In this document: positions 57,849-64,000 of the stretch, in pieces
How positions within the stretch are numbered: position 1 is the first letter of the stretch
Layout: every line of letters begins with the position of its first letter
From: Stentor roeselii
Taxonomy: Eukaryota > Ciliophora > Heterotrichea > Heterotrichida > Stentoridae
Direction of reading: 5' to 3'
NCBI GenBank assembly: GCA_006503475.1
Contig: RSEH01000097.1
Location: forward strand, 62,001 to 126,000
DNA length: 64,000 nt
The notes under the pieces: model-generated
What the model saw: only the letters and a program-made list of their open reading frames with translations
Told to the model about the DNA's origin: nothing
The model's database searches: none
Position numbers and translations under genes: made by a program

Positions 57849-58514
57849 TTAAGATAACTTCATATAGATTAAAAAAACGATTGCACAGATCAACAAGAAA
57901 GCGATTCCAAACATGATCAACTTGTTTTGAATATTTCTTCTAATCATGTTATTCAAAATTCGAGTACCTTGTGACAAGTTGTCACTTATTTCACGGTTGT
58001 TTTGAATGGCGTGCTCAAGTTTTTCTCTTTGTCCTTTTAACTCGTTCATGCTTTGAACCGCGTATCCTTCAGCGGAGTACCCAGCTCTTTTAGCTTCTTC
58101 AAGTTTTGAAACTCCAGCGAACATTGCGTTATCAACGTGAAGTAATTTTTCTCTTTGATTGCCGAAGCCAGGACGAGAATTGAAACTTGGACCCATGAGG
58201 GTTTCTTTGTTTTTTAACTCATTTACTCGACTTTCCTCGAATTTTAAAGATCTTTTAAAGGTTTCTAGAGTTTCTTTGTACTTTCTGCATTGACTTGAAA
58301 GAGTTGTTTTGAAACTTGGAGCCATTACTGCTAATTCGATTTCCATTTGACGAAGCTATTTGATTATTACGCATTTTTCGGCCTCTTCTAGTTCTTTGTT
58401 GCCTTCGCCGATGCCTGAATGGCTGGAGTCTGTGCTTTGGTTTGTGGGGTTGTTTACTCGCTTTTGAAGGCTTGAGAGAATTCTTTGAAGGTCTTCTTCG
58501 TAGCTTTGGTACAT
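57849..58514 (-). CDS. VTI1: Qb-SNARE VTI1, two exons
   Basis: Exon 1 58514-58371 (48 codons, MYQSYEEDLQRILSSLQKRV ...) and exon 2 58355-57849 join across a 15-nt intron to 216 aa, the normal VTI1 length. The junction gives EEAEKC-LRQMEIELAVMAPS, the usual VTI1 LEEA-QMEIE block, so the intron is firm. The SNARE motif is about 123-190 (REKLLHVDNAM ... QREKLEHAI ... ILNNMIRR) with its zero-layer Gln in the GQRE part, and the C-terminal anchor is IMFGIAFLLICAIVFLIYMK. VTI1 forms Golgi-endosome and vacuole fusion complexes. It converges on HIRA (43 bp). Unspliced, only the 165-residue C-terminal part would be seen. Confidence 0.9.
58356..58370 (-). other. 15-nt spliceosomal intron
   Basis: Sense sequence GTAATAATCAAATAG, phase 0, with in-frame TAA and TAG. 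Removal gives a full-length VTI1. Confidence 0.9.
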
Positions 58515-58690
58515 TTTTATTTTCGAGGATGGGAGAATTTGTTATTTGAGAATGGATTTAATTTAGTAGTCTTGCTATGATAGATGGATTTTGGAGAGTT
58601 TGATGCTAAACTTAGGCACCTTCAAAATGCCCCTGAACATAAACCCTCCCCGCATCATAAAAACTAAACTCTCTAAACACTTCAATAAAT

Positions 58691-59671
58691 ATGGACCGGT
58701 TTAAAATCATCAAACCGATCGGTGATGGAACATTCGGCTCAGTGAGTAAAGCAACAACACAAGGAACAAACGAAATCGTTGCAGTGAAGAAAATGAAATC
58801 AAAATTTTACAGCTGGGAAGAATGTCTAGAGCTTCGCGAAATCAAAGTTCTTCGAAAGCTGACTCATCCAAACGTGATAAAATTGAAAGAAGTGGTAAGA
58901 GCGAATGACGAGCTTAACTTGATTTTCGAGTTTTGTGAAAAAAACCTTTTTCAACTGCAGTCCGAAGGCCAACTGTCAGAGATTCAGATTAAAGACTTGA
59001 TGCGTCAAACTTTGCTGGGCTTGTCTCATATTCACAAAGCGGGATTTTTTCATAGAGATATCAAACCGGATAATATTATGATCGCTATTAATGCAGTCAA
59101 AATCGCTGATTTTGGACTTGCTAGAGAGATCAGGGCTCAGGGACCTTGCACTGAGTATGTTAGTACTAGATGGTATCGGGCACCTGAGGTTTTACTTCAT
59201 TCAAGGAGGTACTCATGGCAAATGGACATCTTCGCAGTAGGCTGCATCACAGCCGAACTCTATCTAAACCGTCCGCTTTTTCCAGGAAGCAGCGAAATCG
59301 ACCAACTAAACCGTCTCTGTTCAGTCCTCGGCACTCCAAACGACTGGATAGAAGGTCAGCGTTTAGCCTCTTCCCTAAGCTACATATTCCCTCAATACAT
59401 TCCAACTTCCCTGAGCGAAATAATTCCATCAGCCTCCTTAGAAGCCATCGATTTCATTCAAACCCTTCTAAAATGGGACCCATTAGAAAGGCCATCAGCC
59501 GAGTGCTGCCTTCGACACGTTTTCCTTTCAGGCAGTCCTCTAAACCTTCCAACTCAAGTAAAATCCTCAGAATCCAGCGACAAGGGCAAAGCGAAAACGA
59601 TTCTCAAACTTCCAGGAATGTTCAACAAAGCAGGAAACGTTGGAATTGGACGACATAAACTGAATAATTAA
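58691..59671 (+). CDS. MAK/ICK/MOK-family (RCK) protein kinase
   Basis: 326 aa. Glycine loop GDGTFGSV, VAVKKMK, the family marker KSKFYSWEECLELREIK, FFHRDIKPDN, ADFGLAR and activation loop T154-E155-Y156 followed by VSTRWYRAPE. The SWEEC-LREVK block is specific to MAK/ICK/MOK kinases, which limit cilium length (LF4, DYF-5). The C-terminal extension is very short (about 40 residues), most like MOK or a minimal form. It needs Tyr and Thr phosphorylation. Its TAA abuts the stop of the convergent RING gene. Confidence 0.93.
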   Translation: MDRFKIIKPIGDGTFGSVSKATTQGTNEIVAVKKMKSKFYSWEECLELREIKVLRKLTHPNVIKLKEVVRANDELNLIFEFCEKNLFQLQSEGQLSEIQIKDLMRQTLLGLSHIHKAGFFHRDIKPDNIMIAINAVKIADFGLAREIRAQGPCTEYVSTRWYRAPEVLLHSRRYSWQMDIFAVGCITAELYLNRPLFPGSSEIDQLNRLCSVLGTPNDWIEGQRLASSLSYIFPQYIPTSLSEIIPSASLEAIDFIQTLLKWDPLERPSAECCLRHVFLSGSPLNLPTQVKSSESSDKGKAKTILKLPGMFNKAGNVGIGRHKLNN

Positions 59672-60196
59672 TTAATCTTCGAGAGCTGGAGTCAAACACT
59701 CCGGGCAAGTCGTGTGAGTCAATAAAAACGTGTCGAGACAGGGCTGATGGAAAATATGCCCGCATAAGGGAAGTGATTTGACGATGTGCTCTTCTGGAAT
59801 CAGTCTTTTGCAGATGATGCAGTCTTGGGGGTAGTCAAGGGTGAAGAGAGGAAGGGACTGAATGGAACTTACGTCGATTTCGTGCTCGGATAATCCTCGC
59901 GATTGGGATGAGTCTAGTTGGGAAAGGCGAAGAGCCATTTCTAACTCGGCTTCGCGCGTTGAAATCACGACTGATTTCACTTTTTCTTTTATTCGCTCGT
60001 TTTCTCGACGCATCTTGTCGATCATCTGCTCTTGAGTCGCGATCTGGCCGCGAAGTTTTGTTATTTTCTGAGTTTTGGTTACTTCTAGTTGCTGCTTCTC
60101 GGTTTCTCGTAGGGATTGAAGCTCGGATTTCTTGGATTCTTGAGGTTTTAATTCTTCCTCGGGGATTTGCTTTTGGGTCTCTTTTCGAGGGTCCAT
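59672..60196 (-). CDS. RING-H2 finger protein with coiled coil
   Basis: 174 aa. A basic/acidic helical N-terminal half (coiled coil about 25-90) and a C-terminal RING-H2: C126, C129, C145, H147, H150, C153, C164, C167. A C3H2C3 RING indicates an E3 ubiquitin ligase; the coiled coil may dimerise it. No membrane segment. Substrates unknown. The stop directly abuts that of the kinase gene. Confidence 0.85.
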   Translation of the reverse strand: MDPRKETQKQIPEEELKPQESKKSELQSLRETEKQQLEVTKTQKITKLRGQIATQEQMIDKMRRENERIKEKVKSVVISTREAELEMALRLSQLDSSQSRGLSEHEIDVSSIQSLPLFTLDYPQDCIICKRLIPEEHIVKSLPLCGHIFHQPCLDTFLLTHTTCPECLTPALED

Positions 60197-60656
60197 TTAT
60201 TAGGTATGACTGAGAAGGGTTTAGATGATTGAGCTTTGGAGAGTTTAATTGTGAATTGATAAAGTTATAGTGAATTATGGGTTTGGGATATACGGAGGGA
60301 TTTTGTAGATTATTTTATAGGAATAAGGATTTTTTTGAATTTTAATTTCTTTGAATATTTCAAGGATTGTATTTGAATCTAATAATTTCTTTGAATTTTT
60401 TGAAAATTTCAAGGATTATATTTGAATCTGATAATTTCTTTGAATTACTTGAATTTTCAAGGATTATATTTGAATCTAATAATTTCTTAAATATTTCAAG
60501 GATTCTATTTTGAATCTCATAATTTCTTAAATATTTCAAGTATTCTATTAAAATCTTAATTTCTTCGAATATTTCATTCCACCTTCTATATTCCCAAAAT
60601 TTCTCAAAATAAACAATTTCTAAACCATCTCTAACTCAAATCTAATAACTCTATAA
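60197..60656. other. Intergenic region with minisatellite
   Basis: 460 bp. 60200-60340 is C-poor, then a tandem repeat at about 60343-60575, then a G-poor stretch to the hydratase stop. Confidence 0.7.
60343..60575. repeat. Imperfect tandem repeat, about 40-48 bp x 5.5
   Basis: Units share AATTTCTTTGAATATTTCAA followed by GGATT-ATTTGAATCT. Copies start near 60343, 60381, 60430, 60478, 60518 and 60556, and differ by small indels, so it is an old, drifting minisatellite. Confidence 0.8.
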
Positions 60657-61463
60657 TTAAGAATTGCTAAACTTAGGAGCCTTTTTACTCAACAATGCAT
60701 TGATCCCCTCATTTTTATCCTTGAGTCCAAGCGTTAAATTAAAGTAACTTCTTTCACTTTTAATCCCTTCTTCCAAAAACCCTTCAAAAGCATTAAGCAC
60801 TGCTTTTTTAGCAATAGCAACAGCAGGCAAAGACTGTCTCGCAATCTTTTCAGCAACAAGAACAGTTTCCTTAATCAATTCCTTCTCAAAGACCCTGCTA
60901 ACAAGTCCAAGTTCCTTCGCTTCAAAAGCCGAGATCTGGTCAGCAGTGAGAATTAAGTCCATAGCCTTAGCCTTTCCAACAGCGCGAGGTAGTCTTTGAG
61001 TGCCTCCAGCTCCCGGAATGACTGCAAGTTTAATTTCAGGTTGTCCAAACTTAGCATTTTTATCACAAACAATAAAGTCACACATCATTGCAATTTCACA
61101 TCCGCCTCCCAAGGCAAAGCCATGAACAGCTGCAATGATCGGCTTTTTTAGGTGAGGAAGGACTTCAGACCACTTTTCTAATGGGTTGAAAAGAGAGGTG
61201 TTGGACGGTGTAAGGGAAAGGAACTGGTTCACGTCGGCTCCTACACAGAAGTGCTTGCCTGACCCTGCAAGGATCATCACGTGGACTGATGGGTCCTGGT
61301 CCAGGGATTTTAAAGTCGAGTTCAGTTGGGTCATCAAGTCGTCGTTTAATGCGTTGAACTTTTCAGAACGGTTTAGGGTTATTATCGCTACTTTTGAAGC
61401 AAGGATCTCAGTTTTTACTAAAGGCTCGGATAAGTGATTTGAGATTAATTGAAGTCTCTCCAT
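60657..61463 (-). CDS. ECHS1: Enoyl-CoA hydratase (crotonase family)
   Basis: 268 aa. Oxyanion blocks KHFCVGADVNQF and HGFALGGGCEIAMMCD, and PEIKLAVIPGAGGTQRLPR, carry both catalytic Glu residues (GGGCE and PEIKL). The whole length matches ECHS1 without its mitochondrial presequence. It hydrates 2-trans-enoyl-CoA in beta-oxidation or amino-acid breakdown. The C-terminus (KFSNS) is not a peroxisomal SKL. A mitochondrial targeting peptide is weak: the start MERLQLISNHLSEPL could be short and amphipathic. Other crotonase members (methylglutaconyl-CoA hydratase, AUH) are possible. Confidence 0.88.
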   Translation of the reverse strand: MERLQLISNHLSEPLVKTEILASKVAIITLNRSEKFNALNDDLMTQLNSTLKSLDQDPSVHVMILAGSGKHFCVGADVNQFLSLTPSNTSLFNPLEKWSEVLPHLKKPIIAAVHGFALGGGCEIAMMCDFIVCDKNAKFGQPEIKLAVIPGAGGTQRLPRAVGKAKAMDLILTADQISAFEAKELGLVSRVFEKELIKETVLVAEKIARQSLPAVAIAKKAVLNAFEGFLEEGIKSERSYFNLTLGLKDKNEGINALLSKKAPKFSNS

Positions 61464-61730
61464 TTATTAACAAAGTACCTGTTGAAGGAAAGGATTAGGA
61501 AATTAAAGGAGGATTATTTAAGATATTTTTTTAAGAATTTTTAGAAATTTTTGATTTTTCAATTTTCGGCTGTTCTAGAAGAAATAAAACTTCAGTAAAT
61601 TACCAAAAACCCATTTTTTAACACCTTAACCCAACAAAGCTTCTCTTGACTAACTAAAAAATCTTCTTCATTCTAACCTTTTCCAAAAAATCCTAATTTC
61701 CATTGACTCCAATCACAAATCTTAATAAAA

Positions 61731-62798
61731 ATGAAGGACAACCAAAAAGACACAACCGAAGAAATCCTCTCTTCATTCAAAGTGCGTCCTCGTTACCTTC
61801 CAGAAAAAATCATCGGCTACGGTGCCTACGGCATCGTAGTTCAAGCGAAAGACACTGAAAGTGACGAGCAAGTTGCTATAAAGCGTTTGAACAAGATCGA
61901 GGACATCGTGGACACGAAGCGAAACCTTCGTGAAATCAAACTAATGCGAATCTTGAAGCACGATTCAATCCTATCACTGAAAAAAATCATCCACATCCAA
62001 GACTCCCCTTCAGACCTGGGCGAAATTTACATAATCACAGAACTAATGGAAACAGACCTTCACCGCATTTTAAAGTCAGATCAACAACTGACTCCAGACC
62101 ATGCCCAGTACTTCCTCTACTACTTGCTTAGAGCTATGAAGTACATTCATTCAGCGAATATTGTTCATCGAGATATCAAACCAAGCAACATTCTAGTCAA
62201 CGCTGACTGCACCATTAAAATTTGTGATTTCGGACTTAGTCGGCAAATTGACTCTGGCTTGGAGGACTTGACTGAATATGTCGTGACGAGGTATTACAGA
62301 GCACCTGAAATTATGCTTAGTTCGCATATGTATACAAAATCTGTCGATATTTGGAGTGCTGGATGTACTTTTGCTGAAATTCTTGGAAGGAAGGTGTTGT
62401 TCCCTGGAGGGAATTATATCAAACAGATAGATCTTATTATTAAAATGCTTGGAACGCCTAGTGAGGAGGATATGGACTTTATCGCGAATTCTCATGCTAA
62501 GAGGTTCTTGCAGAGCCTGCCTTTTCATCCTAGGGTTAATTTAAGGGATGCTATTGCACCTGCTGCCAGTCCTGAAGCTTTTGACCTTATTGAAAAAATG
62601 CTTGAGTTTAATCCGAAGAAGAGAATCACTGTTGATGAAGCTCTTAGACATCCTTATCTTGCTGATTTTCATGACTCGGATGATGAACCTGTCAGTCAAG
62701 AAATTCCAGAATTTCAGTTCGAAAATCAAGATTTCAGCTTTGATGAATTGAAAATCATGCTGCTTGAGGAATTAGAAGTTTGCTCGCATTTAAATTAA
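61731..62798 (+). CDS. ERK-type MAP kinase
   Basis: 355 aa. GYGAYGIV loop, VAIKRLNKI, VHRDIKPSNILV, CDFGLSR, activation motif T181-E182-Y183 with VVTRYYRAPE, SVDIWSAGCTFAEIL, and the C-terminal common docking region (about 325-340, acidic: DSDDEP). The TEY motif and overall length are those of ERK1/2-like MAP kinases. Upstream MAP2Ks are not in the window. The leader (about 61600-61730) is G-poor. Confidence 0.95.
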   Translation: MKDNQKDTTEEILSSFKVRPRYLPEKIIGYGAYGIVVQAKDTESDEQVAIKRLNKIEDIVDTKRNLREIKLMRILKHDSILSLKKIIHIQDSPSDLGEIYIITELMETDLHRILKSDQQLTPDHAQYFLYYLLRAMKYIHSANIVHRDIKPSNILVNADCTIKICDFGLSRQIDSGLEDLTEYVVTRYYRAPEIMLSSHMYTKSVDIWSAGCTFAEILGRKVLFPGGNYIKQIDLIIKMLGTPSEEDMDFIANSHAKRFLQSLPFHPRVNLRDAIAPAASPEAFDLIEKMLEFNPKKRITVDEALRHPYLADFHDSDDEPVSQEIPEFQFENQDFSFDELKIMLLEELEVCSHLN

Positions 62799-62952
62799 AT
62801 TTTCTTATAGGAAGAATGGTTTGAAGGTTTTTCACTTTTCGAGGTTTTTAGAAATTTGATGCTTATTATTGAAGGAGGGTTAATATGGGTATTAAAGTTT
62901 CGATAGACCGCGAGAAAGTTAGATAGTTACTTTCTGATAGTTATTTAAATAA

Positions 62953-63639
62953 ATGCATCTTTTTGGATTAAGACGAATTTTCAGGGCTCTTCATGGAGTA
63001 AAGTATTCTACTTGTGAAGTTTGTGGAGAGGCTATTCCCGGCAAATCAACTCTTCACACCTGCGACTTAAAGCAAGTCCCTCTTTCCTTTTTTTACACAA
63101 AACTAACAGAATGTTCTCGTTCAGTTCATTTCAAAGACAGAGCCCAAGGCCATGGTTTTCTTCATGAAATAAAAATCTGGATGTCAAGATACGTGAACGG
63201 AATCGAGTTAAACATCGAGGACCCATCAACGAAGAAGTTCATTCAAGTGCGAAGAGGAGAAACTTCAGGAAATTTTTTCAGAATGCGTCTTTTATCAGGC
63301 GAGTTTATCACAAAAGTCGAATTTGGCTGCGATTTTCAAGGAATTTATTATTTGGGGTTTGTTTCGAATAAACAAGAAATGCTTGTTGGGGAACTCGATC
63401 GACCCGCCAGAATGTTTCAGTTCCCTGAAGGATTTGGACTGGTCGGCATTTTTGGAGCTTTTACTGAAAAAATTTTGCATCTTGGGTTTTATTTTGATTC
63501 TACTTGTTTAGTCAATTGGAGTAGAAGAAGAGAGGTTTTACTTGTGAGGAATAAGGGAAGAATTGCGGAGGAAAATGACTTGAGCTTGGTCTTGAGATTG
63601 GATGATCATTTGTTTCGATATCTTGCAAGTTTTTTGTAA
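62953..63639 (+). CDS. Zinc-knuckle plus jacalin-like lectin protein (copy 2)
   Basis: 228 aa, gapless paralogue of 46892-47578. The zinc residues C21, C24, H35 and C37 are kept, as are HEIKIW, FGCDFQGIYY, GFGLVGIFGAFTEKILHLGF and the ending DDHLFRYLASFL. Differences cluster in loops (PISASSS versus PIPGKST, and around residues 95-110), as expected if ligand specificity differs. Same strand as copy 1, 15.4 kb away. Confidence 0.65.
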   Translation: MHLFGLRRIFRALHGVKYSTCEVCGEAIPGKSTLHTCDLKQVPLSFFYTKLTECSRSVHFKDRAQGHGFLHEIKIWMSRYVNGIELNIEDPSTKKFIQVRRGETSGNFFRMRLLSGEFITKVEFGCDFQGIYYLGFVSNKQEMLVGELDRPARMFQFPEGFGLVGIFGAFTEKILHLGFYFDSTCLVNWSRRREVLLVRNKGRIAEENDLSLVLRLDDHLFRYLASFL

Positions 63640-63650
63640 GTTTTTTAAGG

Positions 63651-63861
63651 TTATGAGGAATTAAGTTGGGTGTTTATTTGGATTTGATAGTTTTGATGAG
63701 GTTTTATTTATAGAGGATATTTATGAGGAGGAATTAAGTTGGGTTTTATTTTGGATAAATACTTTTGATGAAGTTTTATTTATAAAGAATATTTATGAGG
63801 AATAAAGTTGTGCCTTTATTTGAATTTGATATTTTAGATGATGTTATATTTATTAAGAATA
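63651..63861. repeat. Imperfect tandem repeat, about 70 bp x 3
   Basis: Three units at about 63651-63719, 63720-63791 and 63792-63861, each with TTATGAGGAATAAAGTTG-like start and GATGA-GTTTTATTTAT end. C-poor. It forms the entire spacer between the jacalin-like gene and the next ATG. Confidence 0.75.
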
Positions 63862-64000
63862 ATGAAAAGGTTTCTCATTGGTTTACTTATTTTAGTGGTA
63901 GTTGCTTCTCAACAGGTAGTCCTTAATGATGAAACAGTAATCGAGCAAGTTTGTAAAGACACCAGTGACTGTCTCAAATGTTCCTTTTCTGACATGCGTT
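63862..64000 (+). CDS. Secreted Cys-rich protein, 5' part only
   Basis: 46 codons to the window edge. A signal peptide is clear (MKRFLIGLLILVVVASQQ). Cys residues follow in the pattern C-x6-C-x2-C (VCKDTSDCLKCSF). No family can be set from this fragment. Confidence 0.6.
   Translation, partial: MKRFLIGLLILVVVASQQVVLNDETVIEQVCKDTSDCLKCSFSDMR

Noticed and set aside
1-64000. Reassigned stop codons, common in ciliates
   Set aside because: Enolase, Rab6, HIRA, LC8 and others have no in-frame stop in conserved parts and end at TAA, TAG or TGA, so the code is standard.
1-64000. tRNA, rRNA or mobile elements
   Set aside because: No TTCGA-type T-arm with matching acceptor stem, no rRNA blocks, no terminal repeats, transposase or reverse transcriptase were seen by eye; a tRNAscan or Rfam run would be decisive.

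Overview
The window looks like macronuclear DNA of a heterotrich ciliate, most likely Stentor or a close relative. The DNA is AT-rich and genes are packed tightly on both strands. TAA, TAG and TGA all end conserved proteins, so the code is standard. Four genes become complete only when a 15-nt intron (GTA...AG) is removed. Standard code plus 15-nt introns is the published Stentor pattern; the species name is inference. I find no bacterial operons, no recognisable transposon or virus-derived element, no CRISPR and no convincing tRNA or rRNA gene.

Layout. 1-8.7 kb: 5' part of a glycerophosphocholine acyltransferase (GPC1) gene, a lysine-methyltransferase-like gene, a GRIP-domain golgin, and a cyclic-nucleotide-binding protein. 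8.7-17.2 kb: a 2045-aa secreted or surface protein built of about ten 140-aa modules, an LRR protein, and a small coiled-coil protein. 17.7-24.4 kb: a RING protein with membrane segments (one intron), a dual-specificity phosphatase, a small PP1-docking protein with a CaaX tail, a pepsin-like protease, a coiled-coil protein and enolase. 24.4-31.4 kb: a 2343-aa protein with about 60 Lys/Ser heptads. 31.7-43.6 kb: eIF2B delta, dynein LC8, a calmodulin-like protein, an ABHD17-like hydrolase, Rrp6/EXOSC10, Rab6, an SRP14-like protein and an EFCAB10-like protein. 45-47.6 kb: a two-repeat Myb protein, a bacterial-type D-Ala-D-Ala carboxypeptidase homologue, and a zinc-knuckle/jacalin-like protein. 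48-55.5 kb: three tandem paralogues with pseudokinase-helical-kinase architecture. 55.5-64 kb: HIRA, the Qb-SNARE VTI1 (one intron), a MAK/ICK-type kinase, a RING-H2 protein, enoyl-CoA hydratase, an ERK-type MAP kinase, a second zinc-knuckle/jacalin-like protein, and the start of a secreted protein.

Themes. Several genes serve Golgi/endosome traffic (GRIP golgin, Rab6, VTI1) and cilia (LC8, EFCAB10-like, MAK/ICK kinase), but they are scattered and show no operon-like logic. The strongest unexplained signals are: a strand-composition code (sense-strand 5' flanks almost G-free, 3' flanks almost C-free, with flips inside long coding regions); the tandem pseudokinase-kinase array, whose last member has lost catalytic motifs in both domains; a possible small structured RNA gene near 38.0 kb; and gene packing so tight that stop codons abut or start codons lie 5 nt apart.
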